Positions 23,736-36,044 of a stretch of DNA of 64,000 nucleotides are shown piece after piece. The notes under the pieces were generated by a model. It had not been told where the DNA came from and searched no databases. It saw only the letters and a program-made list of their open reading frames with translations. Both the position numbers and the translations under genes were made by a program. This DNA comes from Acanthococcus lagerstroemiae. Taxonomy: Eukaryota; Arthropoda; Insecta; Hemiptera; Eriococcidae. The stretch is taken from the NCBI GenBank assembly GCA_031841125.1, contig CM063114.1, positions 27,535,266 through 27,599,265 of the forward strand, written 5' to 3'. Position 1 is the first letter of the stretch. The number at the start of each line of letters is the position of its first letter.

Positions 23736-24109
23736 TATATCCCCTTTTTTTTAGAGTGGGAGTAAGTCCTATGCAATTTCCAGCCGTAATATTCACTTTT
23801 GGTCACCATTGAGAACCAAAAGAGACGAAGTCTAAAAAAACTTTAAGCTGCTGTATCTGAGTATTTCTGATTTTTCTTTTTCGCAATACCGTTAAGAATT
23901 GTCTTTCGTGGTCCCCTTTCACTGCCCTAAACCATGTTTCTAACAAATTTTTGGTTTTTGTATAAATGAGTTTTTTGCTTTTCCTGAAAAGTGTATTATT
24001 TCCGATACGTGCCATTGCCTTGGAGTAAATGCCGTTCTAACGAATCTGGTGAACAACCTGGCTACGAAGGGTGCAAGAGCTCTAGCCAAGATCTTCAATT
24101 TCTCATTTT

Positions 24110-24960
24110 CTATTTTATCAGATCCTCATAAATTCCCCTTTTTGCTATGACAAGAGCTTTCCTTACCTCGTCTTTTAGGATATCTAGCATCCCTTCCTCT
24201 CCCAGGCCTGCCCCCTCTATTTCACTTCCCTGGTCTCCCCTATTTACCCTCTCCATCCCACCCTCCAAAGTGCTAATGCCAGTCTCGGTCCCTTTGCACG
24301 AGTACAGCTCCTTACAGAATTCAGTAGCCTCCTTGACTATTTCTTCTCTGCCAAATAACTTCATTTTTGTATCCCTAGTTTTAATTGCCGGGAGTATATT
24401 TTGCCCACTTCGCAGAGCTCTACGCACCCTCCTGCTTGAGCCACTTTCTTCAGGCATTTCTGTAATTAATTCTTGATCGTATTTCCTGATATCATTTCCG
24501 ATTCGTTTTCTGATTAATTTTTTGAGCTCACACAGTTCAATCTGGTCTTTCTTAGAGAGCTTATCCCTACCTCTGATTTTAGTTCTTTTGCAATAAGACT
24601 TTTCGTTTCCGCACTAATTTTATCGTCGGTAGTTGGCTTGACCCTCCTTATGCCGAGTTGCCTTACCACCCCTTTGGAGGATTCCTCCATCCAATATCAT
24701 ATTCCTCTTGCAGCCCGACGCAGGAGTTGTCTTCCACCATCTCTAACTTCTTCCTTGTGTTTCGTTCTCCTTGTCCCACTTATGTATCGGTATAACCCAC
24801 TTACCCCCTGTATCTAATTTCGTGACACCCCCAGGTCCATCAGAGCCGAGGGCGAGGTCCACTGCAGCTCTAGCCATCCTATGGTCCGATGAAAAACCAA
24901 ATTTGTTTAAAATCTCATATTTTCTAATTATTTTCAAATCATTAACACTAATTTATTGAA
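24110..24960 (-). pseudogene. RTE-like LINE fragment (endonuclease end and linker)
   Basis: On the minus strand, 24937-24743 encodes IIRKYEILNKFGFSSDHRMA followed by RAAVDLALG, the SDHR end of a LINE endonuclease. 24457-24110 encodes a linker with REEIVKEATEFCKELYSC and then VRKALVIAKRGIYEDLIK, equivalent to the segment before the reverse transcriptase. Frames are broken between them. The minus-strand frame at 24015-23803 (ARIGNNTLFRKSKK start) is unrecognised and may belong to the same relic. Confidence 0.6.
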
Positions 24961-27254
24961 AATATCTCGTTGGAGTACGGGTACTTGGTATTTTTGAACT
25001 CTCTGCATTACCCACTTGCTGCATATATACCTATCAGTTCAATTTCATCTGCTTTGGAAACAAAAACGAACCGATAAAAAGTACATATATAGATTTAAGA
25101 AAGAAATTTAATTGCCTGCGCAAGAGAATTTATTTAGGAATATTCAAAGTTCAAAAGAAGATTGCATCATCCCATACCAAGTGTATGCGTTTTTACTCTG
25201 ACGATTCATACCACACGATACAAGTACCTACACAATGAAGAGCAAAATTTTCGACTTTTTTCATTCTTTGGAATCTTGTTGTGTAAATCTGGAATATTAG
25301 TAAAAAATAAATAAATAAAAAACTTCTGGGGATGGCTTCAGCCCCGTAAGCCACCCTCTTGGCTGCGCCACTGTGATCCAGATTTGGTTAGGTTTGAAAT
25401 TTGAATGCGGTCGGTTTCAGAATTCTTGACACCTTTTTATTTTATTAATTTTTAATTCGAGCACCATCATCTTAGTTAGCAACTTATAGTTAAAGGTTTC
25501 TCAACTCGCAGATGTATTTCGCTTGTTAGAACAACAATAATTTTATGATCCACACAGGTGCATTTCAAGCAGTTGGAAAAGTCATCTCTAAAACAACAAT
25601 AAGTCATTCAAGTATACCGTCTTGCTCTTCGCTTAAATCACTCCTTATTGTTTATTAACTACCTACCTATCTACGTTCAATTAATAGGTATTACCTACCT
25701 ATTATATGTAATGCAGGATGTTATTCTAATTAATAGCAGATTTACCATTATGGGCGGCAAAAGCCTGGAGAATATGCAAAAACGAATAAAATGGGGATAA
25801 AATTTGTTTTTCACGTATATTTTTGGAGACAAAAAAATTAGCACACAGCGGCCAATCCAGCCTTGTAACCAACCACTACCAGACACAAATTATCAATTTG
25901 TACAGTTGCTTCCTCTGTACAAATAATTTTCATCTACAGCACCTCCTCAAGAGAAGCCCCTAGGGACTGGGGGAATGTTGCCATCATAACCTGCCACTAG
26001 CAAGTACAAAAACGTGAAATTTGAGCACTGGAGAAGCGCTGAATTGATAAGTTCAAGCCACAGAGAATCTAGCTTATGGCTAACTTATGGACTTTAAAAT
26101 TGTAACTTACATAAAGCTTTAGTTTGAGCCACTATAGCGGCTTCAGTGTAACATGCCTGATGAACACACAAGATACATTTTCATTTTTGCCAGAACGCAT
26201 CTAGGAGCATTGTTCATCCGAAATCTGTAATATTTGCGAACAAAACTAAAAAAAAACCTCAAGTTTCTATTTTGTAACTTGTTCACTTGCTGGATACCCC
26301 ACGTTTCATGACATGGACATACGACGAGTAAGAAAACGCGAACAAACCGGATTCTCTCAAATGGAATTTTCAGAATTATCACGAAATGAAAATCATATCA
26401 CTCAGGACATGCAACAAACTATGGAAAGCACACAGTAATACATTTCCCCAAGTACAACATTCAATTGATCGGCATTATAGAACTTTAGCACCGTGACAAA
26501 AAGCATTATCACATTCTCATGAAAGCATAATGATGCGCTGCTATAACTGCTCTTAAATAATTTCAAACGTTAACGCTCATAAAATGTACAAACTATGGTA
26601 TAAACTGCCCAGGTGGAGTGTGTCTTTGTATCACAAGACAATTCTATAAGCATAAATATCCACTCCAAACACATTTTTTACACTTGATGACGATTCAGTA
26701 CGAATGCAATTAGGTTCAAAAATAAACATTTTTTACGCCAAATTTATCTATCAACTCACATATGTTATCATGCACACACTACAACAAATTCACTGACTGT
26801 CCTGGTACAATTTGTACGGAAAACACATTAAAATGCGAGAATGTGAAAAGCAAATCTGCGAAAATTTGCAGGTACTAAGTTTATATACAGAGTCGAAATG
26901 TTATTCGAATCGGAGACAAAATATATCGGATCGAACACGGTGTCTCGTCTGTGTTACTAGAGCAGTACAATACCTACAGCTATCAATATTATCGCCGAGC
27001 GCAGTAGACGAACAATGAGTGGACAGGTTGAATAAAACGTTTACAGGGTGAAAAATGTTCGCCTAAGAGGCAGTAGCAAGTAGCAACCCGTACACAACAA
27101 GTGAAATGGCAACAATCTACAAAACGAAGTCAATAATTAAATCTCACTAACTGAAATGATTGGCAAATACACGTATCTTGACTTCGTTACCTACATATAA
27201 ACTGTCTAAGTATACATATACAGCGGAGTTAAATTCAAATCCAAGAGTTATTAC
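24961..27254. other. No recognisable gene
   Basis: This stretch is AT-rich with short random reading frames on both strands. A CCACCCTCTTGGCTGCGCCACTG end near 25352-25374 looks like a solitary MITE terminus. I find no protein family, RNA gene or clear repeat array. It could be intronic or intergenic. Confidence 0.3.
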
Positions 27255-27733
27255 CTGAAGAAAACTGTGCCGCAACTTGAAGGTCACAATGAACGCCATT
27301 CCGAATTTCTCCTTTCCACAGTTTCACGGAAAACTTTTCTGTTTGTGTTTTAGAATCATTAAATTCTCACTTCCGAATAACACGCGAGACGGTAACTCGA
27401 AATTGCATTTAAATCAGACTATGACCACATTTAACTGTAACGAAATTTGTCTTCATAAACTGTAACCGCGACAATGAACAATGAAACCAAGGATGCCATT
27501 GGAACCAGAAAAAAAAAGAGCGAGGAATAGAACTGACTTTGGATGACAGGTCTCAGGTAGTTAACTCCTAGATTGTCGAGTCCATTATCCTTACATACAC
27601 CGGTTAACACCACCTTAGTACTGGCAAAACGGACGTAATGTAACCCTTGCATAAGGTCCTGGTATATAAAAATATTATCCTCGGTACGGTGAATGGAAAA
27701 TACAGAATACACCTCCTCTTTCCTCCCACCCAT
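27255..27733 (-). CDS. Possible 5' exon region of an unrecognised minus-strand gene
   Basis: Two weak signals lie on the minus strand. A 100-codon open frame, 27733-27431, ends in a strongly hydrophobic segment (SSLFFFLVPMASLVSLFIVA) that could be a membrane span. Downstream, an ATG at 27297-27299 in a good context starts MAFIVTFKLRHSFLQ and runs to a clear splice-donor match (CAG, GTAATA) at 27255. They are in different frames and I cannot join them or find further exons. Either could be chance. No family is recognised. Confidence 0.2.
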
Positions 27734-29040
27734 TCACTCCGGGAAAGTTCCGTTTTGCGGAATTCAGCTGTGATCTCTTGTATTCCCAAAAATTTCCCAC
27801 ATTCCCTCAATAATGTCAGTGATGCCAGAACTTCAACTATTAAGATTTGTATTCTTTATTTTTATTAAATAAATCAAATAAGAACAAAACAATTATTTGA
27901 AAACGAAGAAGTTATTGTCGACTTCTGGGATTTCTCAGTTCTGAGAAGTCCTAAAACTGATGGGATCATGGCTTCAGCATTTTACGTTTCCTGCAATGGC
28001 TCCCAACATGTAGGTATTCCTAGAGATGTTAATTGAATCAGTCCTTATTACCTTGCTGAAAAGTGATTGTAAGCATAAATAACAAATTCGAGTCTAGATG
28101 TGGACGCTAGAAATAGTTTCATTATACCGGGGTAGTCGTCTCAATAGTAAACATCCGTTAAAGCAGAAAGTGTTGATAATAATCAGCAAGAAGTTGAAAC
28201 TGAGATGTATTGGATTAGGTACACCAAAACTACAGCTTGCGATGCAAACGTCTCATCTACAACACGTAATAATGACAGCATGAGCCTATGATGTTGAACT
28301 TTAGGGATGCCGGAAACCTTCCTATCGATGAACTACTCAACATAGCTAAAACAACCGTCTTCGAGCAGTACGACGAATGCATCTGGATATATACTACCGA
28401 GGACCTGCACAACGATCTCAATAGATATCCAAGGGGCCTGAGAGGTCGTCGAAGAACACGACGACTAACACGATGACGAGCGACTCCGTCGTCATGTCAA
28501 CCTGCTGGTCCTTATTAGATATAGCAGCCGGGAACTACGGCGCATCTATGCAAATATCCTTAATTATAGATATTAGTGAATTAATCAATTATTCTGAACG
28601 CTTATCCACATCCAATATGTAAGTTGTAATAATTGAATGTTCGGTAAGTCAAGATTGTATCCTATATACCTACACACAGTTTCCATTATTGTACTCTGCT
28701 ATCGGACATTTGGGCAATTCCAAATCTGCAACTTACAAAATAATAAAATTACTATAGATACAGGTACATATTTTCGGAAGTACTCTAGCGTTCCAATCAC
28801 CCATAATACTGGGATTCTCTTCGCCTCTAACATGCTTTATAAGTGCTTTCAATTCTTCATATACCTTCTCAATTTCTTCGTCCTTGTGAATATTAGTAGG
28901 CATATACTACACTTGTATTATTGTTGTAACTTGTAAGTGGGTATACTGGTTTGCTATTGATTTTTATCAAGATTAACCTTTCACCATGTAGTTTATAATA
29001 TATAACTATATTAAGTATTTGTTTATTCATAATAGTTCCG
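27734..29040. other. No recognisable gene
   Basis: Short open frames at 28098-28283 and 28288-28476 (the latter ending in an RGRRRTRRLTR tail) show no known motif and are separated by stops. They may be remnants of a mobile-element protein. Nothing else is identifiable. Confidence 0.3.
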
Positions 29041-29051
29041 ACACTTGCTTG

Positions 29052-29115
29052 CAGTGGCGGATCCAAGGGGGGGCATGGGGTACATGGACCCCCCTTGTCT
29101 GAATATGTTTAACAA

Positions 29116-29149
<34 letters not shown>

Positions 29150-29247
29150 GGAATAAAGATGATGAATTGTACGTTCATTACATGCCACTGAAGGTCACCG
29201 CCGCTACTGTACCCCCCCCCCATCTCCTCTTTCTAAATCCGCGCCTG
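29052..29247. mobile_element. hAT-like MITE with 8-bp target duplication
   Basis: Starts CAGTGGCGGATCC and ends AAATCCGCGCCTG. It is flanked by 8-bp repeats CTTGCTTG and CCTGCTTG (7 of 8 identical). An (AAT)n microsatellite lies inside at about 29110-29143. The termini resemble the 19194-19348 element. It has no coding capacity. Confidence 0.7.
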
Positions 29248-29249
29248 CC

Positions 29250-29700
29250 TGCTTGTCCTTTTACTCCCTTTATATCTATTATATTCTAATGTCTTCTGAC
29301 CAAAAATCATTATTCTCTTTCCACCTTACTTTACTTATTCCAACTATTCCTAGGTCAAACCTCTTCATTTTTCTCTTAAGATTCTCTAATCTACCAACTC
29401 CATTCAAGCTTCTCACATTCTAAGTTCCTATTTTAATTGAACCTTTTTTTTAAATTAAACTTCTTGATGATGATGCGCTCCGCCAAGTAGCTCCCTCTTG
29501 GACATCCAAATGGGAAGCTTTTTACATCCGGAAAAATGATATACCTGTTGCCACCCCATCATCAGTATTTAATATGCATTTGGAAAAACTACATTTCCTG
29601 GAAAGAGATACTGTTGCAGTATTTCATTGCTTTCAACGAGGTTTATCTGTCGGAGTTTGCCTTCTCCTAGGGGCTTTTGGTCGCAATTTTAAGGATAGGT
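29250..29700 (-). pseudogene. RTE-like LINE 5' region and endonuclease start
   Basis: Minus-strand reading from about 29430 gives NVRSLNGVGRLENLKRKMKR, then FDLGIVGISKVRWKEN, the classic start of an RTE-type endonuclease (WNVRSL...GKLEN..REM.R....ILGISEVRW). The part above it (29440-29700) is a diverged homologue of the repeat at 13519-14093 and 16441-17000. The copy stops at the neighbouring MITE and is interrupted by the LTR element at 29705. Confidence 0.6.
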
Positions 29701-29709
29701 ATATAACCT

Positions 29710-30664
29710 TGTCGTAAGGCGAAAATCACCTTCTACACATTCCGAAGGCTTCTTTCTTTTACGCCATCCTAATCGGCATCATTTAGTCAACCATCAATCT
29801 ATTTTTGATCATTCCGAGAATTACTCGAATAAAACAATACCGCACCTATACAGGAGAACCGCACGGTACCTCACCCGTCAATCTATTTTCGACCATTCCA
29901 AGAATTACCAGAATAAAAACAATAGGCTCCGGACAATCGCCGATCTTACTTTCGAATATCGATGACTCACTCACACGCGCTCATCCAGCAGCGTCGTTTC
30001 CAAATTCTCAGAAAACCACCGATCGTACGATCATAACCCGGAAGTAATGTACTAGTACCTACACTGTCTCCCTCCGACAATCATAGCATCCAATCAGATT
30101 CACACTTGCATACCGAAAAATCAATCGATAACCAATCGCCAAATTATCCGGCACGTGTCGAGTCCGTCTCTCGACACAATCACTCCTCGCCTACCCGAAG
30201 CGACCCATCATCGGGATCTGCAAACCTCTGTGTGCGGCTCTGACGTGTCTTCAAAATTCATCCTATCTGGGAGAACTCTTTTGCCTTTATAAACTCGCCG
30301 CAAGGGCCGAATCGATGGTCTTGTGGTCTTTCTCTCATCAAACGTTAGGTGGAGACTTTTACTCTTGTCTCGCATATCCGATCTGGGAACTCCGAAAATT
30401 AACGTAACTTTTAACAGTATGTCGTGTTGTGCGCTCTCTTAGCCTATTGCTATAATCCGTAATTGTTAACTTAACGTAAGAATCAAAGCTGCTTAAAAAC
30501 ATCAATAAAAACATATTGAACCAAATCTGACTCGGCTATATTCGTAACTCGCGCCGAGGATAATCAACATACGGGCTCGTTCTATCGGCCCTCATCGCTC
30601 ACGCTGCGGCCCGTCTTGGCCAGCGTCCACTACTCACGACACAGTCAAAAACCACCTCACGACA
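29710..30664 (+). repeat. 5' LTR
   Basis: 955 bp, TGTCGT...ACGACA. A TATA box (TTTATAAA, 30287-30294) lies in GCCTTTATAAACTCGCC, and a polyadenylation signal AATAAA is at 30504-30509, so transcription should start shortly after the TATA box. Two imperfect 48-bp direct repeats lie inside the upstream part, beginning near 29795 and 29879 (CAATCTATTTT.GA.CATTCC, then AGAATTAC). These could be enhancer-like duplications. Compared with the 3' LTR there are nine substitutions and one 3-bp indel. Confidence 0.92.
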
Positions 30665-30668
30665 TAAT

Positions 30669-30681
30669 TGGCGCCCGAACA
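30669..30681 (+). other. Primer-binding site, tRNA-Lys type
   Basis: TGGCGCCCGAACA begins four bases after the end of the 5' LTR. The stretch is complementary to the 3' end of animal tRNA-Lys (as used by lentiviruses and several insect elements), which would prime minus-strand DNA synthesis. The match stops after 13 bases. Confidence 0.8.
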
Positions 30682-30983
30682 AAAAGGAATCCAGTAACTA
30701 CAAGAGATCAACTTTATTTTTTTTTTCTACAACTTCAATCTTGAGGAGGATCCTGCGGCATCGTTCGACTACAACAAACAAGAAAACGTAAATATTAACT
30801 ACCGTATAACGCATAAGTCGATACACTCAACATAACACTAACTATACGTATAACCGTCAACTCGTTCTCGCTTTATTATTTTTCGAAAAATCGGTGGTGC
30901 GTCGCGTACCTACCCCCTTTTTTCCTTTTTCTCTTTCACTCTCCTACCCCCTTATAACCACCCTATTACCCAACTAAAATTTT

Positions 30984-31058
30984 ATGGTCACCCTGGCTAA
31001 AAAGGAAACCATTTCATGGATTTATGGCCTTCTAAAAGAACTCCAACCTCAACCATAA
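30984..31058 (+). other. Short leader reading frame, possible gag remnant
   Basis: A 24-codon frame (start MVTLAKKETISWIYG, stop TAA 31056-31058) is the only ATG frame of note between the primer-binding site and pol. In relatives this position holds gag of more than 1 kb. It may be the surviving start of a deleted gag, or simply an upstream frame in the leader. Its product cannot serve as a capsid. Confidence 0.4.
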
Positions 31059-31077
31059 ACATAACTACAAAAGAAAA

Positions 31078-32895
31078 ATGTCGAAACAAATCAAAAAGAA
31101 CTTCAAAAACCGTAAATCACGAGTAAATCTAATCAACATACCCAACCTTCAAATCAACTTAGATTTAACGTTTTATGACAAATCCATCAAAGCGGTTGTA
31201 GACACAGGCTCTAATACCTCATTATTTCGAATGGACTTACTACCCCCCGAAACGTATCTCTCGCCGACAACAAGAAAATTAGAAGGTCCATCAGGAGAAT
31301 CTTTAAACAATCAAGACGAGACAGAACTAGAATTCCTCATTCAAGGCGAAAAATGTAAATGCGTCATGCTAATTGTGAAAAATCTCTCAGTCCCAGCAAT
31401 CCTTGGTACCGATTTCCTACTACAATACGAGGCAATATTAGACTTTAAAAACTTATCAATAACATTAAACAACGGAATCATCATAAAAATCGACCCCACT
31501 TGGGCAGAAAAGATTAGAAACGATAATTTTATCACCACAAAAGAAAACACTATACACTACATCACAAAGACCCACATACCACCCAGATCTGAATGCAAAT
31601 TTAAATTAAAAATACCACCAAACATTTACAAAAATCTTCAATCGAGCACTAATAAACAACTAACTTTCCACCCGACATACATCAACGAAACCCGCGGACT
31701 TAGAATATCTACCGACATTGAAATTGACCACGACAAAAATGAACTTACTTTACACTTCTCAAACTACACCTCGACGACAAAGACAATATACCCTTTACAA
31801 ACTATAGGCCGACTGGACATAACAGACAAAAATCAAGACAGGGAGGACAAGACAGAACTGACCGAATCAATTCTTAATATTTCGGACAACACTATAGAAG
31901 ACCCTTACGAAGCGACGGATCTCGAGGGAAATAGACTAAACATTTCCCCCACCTTAAATAGAGAGCAAAGACTCAGGACCGCGACTGTTCTACGGAAATA
32001 CACAGACCTTTTTACCTCGGATCCCTTAAAACTTACGATGGCCAAAGTACAAGGATACAAAATACAATTAAAAGACCCCACACCTGTAAGATGTAAGCCC
32101 TACCGGCTCGCGCCCTTAGAAGTACAAAAAATGTTGGAAGTTATAGACACAAAAATGAAAGCGGGCATAATACAGAGAAGCAACTCCGAATACTCTAGCC
32201 CCGCGTTCCTTAAAGTAAAAGGAAAAACCCTGAAAGGCCAAGAAACTACAGACAAAAAAGAATATCGCCTTCTAATTAACTATCAGCGCCTAAATGAACG
32301 CATTTTAGGGGATGAAAATTGTACCCCCCGAATCTCAGAAATTTTTCAATGCCTCAATCACCAACCAGACAGTTATTACAGTGTAACCGACCTTTTCTCA
32401 GGCTTCGACCAAATCGGACTAGACCCAGACTCATACAAATATACTGCATTTTTAGTACATGGCCAACTTTTCGAAATGAGGGCAATACCCCAAGGCTTGA
32501 AAGTATCACCGGGGGCCCTAAACCGCGTACTTAGCGAAAACTTCTCCGATATGAACTTCAAAAATTTAGTATTCTACATGGACGACATTATCTCATTTGG
32601 ACAAACCTTCGACTCAGCACTTACAAACCTAGAGAAAACACTTGACAGATTCCGATCACTCCGACTAAAACTGAAATCAACTAAATGCATTTTTATGAGC
32701 CAAAACATTACAGTACTCGGACACAATCTCTCACCTTCAGGGCTGGAACCGTCAGACACAAACCTAAACGTAATAAAGGGAATCCCCAGACCAAAAACTA
32801 TACGACAATTAAGACGATGTCTCGGCATCTTCGGTTTTACAGAAATTATATTAAGGACTTCAGCAAACTCGCAGCACCCTTATACGACCTATTGA
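31078..32895 (+). pseudogene. pol: pol part 1: protease and reverse transcriptase, then frameshift
   Basis: The frame opens with its own ATG. The aspartic protease active site DTGS is at residues 42-45 and a flap-like region follows. The reverse transcriptase begins around residue 330, with blocks RLLINYQRLNERI, YYSVTDLFSGFDQIGL, MRAIPQGLKVSPGALN and the catalytic YMDD (residues 500-503). The box usually reading PFGL in Ty3/gypsy elements is PQGL here, closer to the vertebrate-retroviral form. Close to 32830-32840 the true frame is lost: the conserved segment after the polymerase continues in another frame, and this frame ends at 32895. The protein is therefore truncated before RNase H. All catalytic residues up to that point are present. 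Confidence 0.88.
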
Positions 32896-33941
32896 AACAA
32901 AACCCGAGCTCTTACGACAAACTCAAAAACTGGGACGAATCACACTCAACCGCTTTTGAAGAATTAAAAGGAAAACTAGCACAATCTCCCATCCTACAAA
33001 TTTATGACGAAAATCGCGAAACCTTTCTTTACGTAGACGCAAGTAAAGAAGCTTCAGGAGGCTGCCTGACACAATTTATCGAACACCTCGGCCAAGAAAT
33101 GCCGATAGGATACTTTTCAAAGAAAAACCCACCTAGAAAAAGAAAATTATCTGCATATGACCTCGAACTAAATTCACTGTGCGAAAACTTACCATTCTTC
33201 CGACCTTATATTTACGGCAAAGAAATAACCGTATACACAGACCACATCTCCTTATTGCACCCATCTAAATTAAAACAACTAACGGCTCGAACCGCTCGAC
33301 TTGTAGAAAAACTATCGAACTACACCGTAAACTTAAAATACAAAAAGGGATCTTTAAACACAGTAGCAGACTTCTTTTCCCGCATAGAACACACCCCGAA
33401 AACGACTACCACAATTAACCTAGTAAAAAAGGAAGATAAATCACAACCCACCGACGAAAATGACATTGGCCAAAAATCGGAACATGACACCGACCTAAAA
33501 TCTGAACAAGACAAAGACTACTTCATTAAGGGAATAAAAAACGCACTACAAAAGACACCAGACTTAGAAAAATACACACAGCGCGAAATCGACCGCTTCG
33601 AAAAATTAAGCCGAAAATTTTCTCTTAACCCACGAACGGGCTTAATATATGGAAAAATCTACTCCCACAACACACTTCGAGAACTACCAGTCATCCCTGA
33701 AAAATTAAAACCATCAATCTTAGAAGAAGCACATGAAGGAAATTATTCTGGTGCACATTCAGGCATATCGAGAACATTATCCAAAATCGAAACGAAATTT
33801 ATGTGGCCAAACATACACTCTGCTGTTAAAGAATACGTAAACAGCTGCCCATCATGCCAACTTTTCAAAAAAGACAGAAAAGCAAATGGACCTCTTCAAA
33901 GATTTACACTACCAGAGAAGAGAATCTTCGGACAACTATAG
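32836..33941 (+). pseudogene. pol: pol part 2: RNase H and integrase zinc finger
   Basis: The continuation of pol is in a different frame after the break near 32835. It carries the connection segment (RFYRNYIKDFSKLAAPLYDL), RNase H (LYVDASKEASGGCLTQF, the later YDLELNSLCENL and VYTDHISLL), and the integrase HHCC zinc-binding domain (HEGNYSGAHSG ... CPSCQLFKK). The frame closes at 33941, just before the integrase core, so a second frame change separates it from part 3. The acidic linker around 33420-33530 is of the usual sort between RNase H and integrase. Confidence 0.85.
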
Positions 33942-34789
33942 TTCTAGACTTTTTAGGACCATTTAACAAACCATCCAACAGAAACAAACATATCCTAGTA
34001 GGGGTGGACCGTTTTTCAAAATTTGCTTACGCAACTCCCTGCGTCACAACTGACGCGAACACAGTAATCGAATTTCTCACAAACTTCATTTGCACCTTTA
34101 ACCTACCAGCAAAAATTTCAAGTGACAATGGTACAGCATTTCGAAGCACACAATTACAAGACTGGTGCAAGACTTTAGGGATCCAATACCAATTCCCTCC
34201 CCTTTACACACCTCAAGCTCAAGGCCTTGTAGAAAGATTCCACAGCCACCTCCTACATTCGATTAAGACTCTAACACTACAAAACCCAAATTCTTGGAGC
34301 TCACAAATACGCTTTATCATTCACGCATATAATTGCACACCAAATCCCACGCTAAATTACAAAAGCCCTTACTACGTACTATTTGGATCAGACCCCACTT
34401 GGGTCAGCGAACTAAAACTGCAGGTTCCAGCCACTTTACCACAAGACAGACAGACGGAATTAAAAAACTTGACAGAATACCGACAACTTATACCAGACAT
34501 GATGTTTGAAAAATACTTAGAGTACAAATCAAACTATGACAAAAACAAAAGGGACAAACACTTCTCACCAGGAGACTTAGTACTTATACTACAACCATTT
34601 CGGACTTCAAAGACTGCACCCTTATATACAGGCCCGGGGGAAAAAATCAAACGATTAGGCGAAGTAACGTATATAGTAGAAAAAGCCTCAGAAAACGCGA
34701 ATCACAAAGAATCGCAAATTTGCCATGTTAATAAGTTAAAACGGTACGTACCGCGGCAAACTAAGCCGAAAAAATATATAAATAAATAA
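33915..34789 (+). pseudogene. pol: pol part 3: integrase core and C-terminus
   Basis: The third pol segment is in yet another frame. The DDE triad is visible: Asp in ILVGVDRFSKFA (34000 region), Asp in AKISSDNGTAF (34105-34137), and Glu in GLVERFHSHLLHS. A C-terminal domain follows (HFSPGDLVLILQPF, then LYTGPGEKIKRLGEVTYIVE), with the common VNKLKRY end before the stop at 34787-34789. This part alone is open and well conserved. Without a joined frame it cannot be made as part of a polyprotein. Confidence 0.85.
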
Positions 34790-36044
34790 GAATTTACTTG
34801 ATTAAAGAAAATAAATATGGCCAAGAAAAATTTTATAGGCGCAAATTACAGGAAATCAGGGGCACATTAATGATTAAAATATGAAATAAGAGGCAGAACA
34901 ATTTTATTGAATATTAAAGGCCAGAGGCGCATAAAAATATGAAACAAGAGGCATAACAATTTTAAAAGACTCTATTGACATAAAATACATGAAATACGTT
35001 TGACTAACGACACACAAAACACTGCACAAATGAGACACACTACATCTGACCTACATAAAACTCGGACAAACCGACAGACTTATGACCTTTCCCTAGTTTA
35101 AGTTTAGACGTTAAGGTAACACACGTAGCTACACAAACAATTCAAGGGAAAAACGAGGCAACGCAATAAACCCGGCAACTGCTATAAAAGTCCCTAAAAA
35201 GTACCTTCTCTGGGGTTTCTCATCACTCTCTTCGCCCCAATCTCAAAAATTTAATCAACATTGGGATCCCACATTCATAACCCCCCTCTACCTTCTCCCC
35301 CCCCCCGCTTAGCTGGAGCATATCTCCCGGAAACATACGCGAAAGTCACGAAAATCCCTTGTAAATAATACTCCATCAACCTGGCCAGGTTACAAACCCC
35401 CCTTCCCATTAGTGATTGAATATAATGAATGAATGATTAATTATGAGTCTCTCCAGCATAGCAGCAACTCCCCTCGCTCCTTGGGGGACTCGGTCAAACA
35501 ACTCCCTCCCCTCAACCTCCGCGAGAAAACGAAATCGGTCGTAAAATCTTTCTCACGAAGGAACCAATGGCACTCGATCGAAAGGAAACTCGCAAACCAA
35601 CTCCACCCCCCTTTACCACAAAAATAAGAGAGTCCCTTTCGTAATTAAAAACTACGATTAAGGGATTAACAGGCGTTACCCTCAAAGAGCTCGCCAAACC
35701 AAACGACAAAACACAACGAAAAACTAAACGACAAAGGCGTTACCCTCAAAAGAGCTCGCCAAACCAAAACGACAAAACTCATCGAAAAACCAAACGACAA
35801 AACTCAACGAAAAACCAAACAACTAAGGCGTCACGCTCAAAAGAGCTCGCCAAACCAAATGAAACGACAAATTACTAGGAACAACTCAAATAACACACTG
35901 ACTCAATTAAAATACTAACCTACCCTACCGTCACGCGAAAAATCGCATTATAACGACAATTAAACGACACACGACTGCAAAAATCTCTTTTCTCTCTTTC
36001 TTCGCAGGCTGCAAGATTAGGTTTATTGACTTCATACGGAAACA
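34790..36044 (+). other. Non-coding pol-env spacer with short repeats
   Basis: There is no gene here. Two imperfect copies of an AATATGAAA.AAGAGGCA unit begin near 34879 and 34936. Three copies of a unit containing AGGCGTTACCCTCAAA and GAGCTCGCCAAACC start at 35671, 35735 and 35826, followed by A-rich AACGACAAAAC motifs. At the 3' end a pyrimidine-rich tract leads into TTCGCAG (AG at 36006-36007), an excellent splice acceptor 37 bases before the env start. This fits env expression from a spliced message, as known for gypsy-type elements. Confidence 0.7.

Noticed and set aside
32820..32900. Programmed ribosomal frameshift between pol parts
   Set aside because: The break falls inside a conserved segment between polymerase and RNase H, not at a domain border used for recoding in this group; a simple one-base loss fits better.
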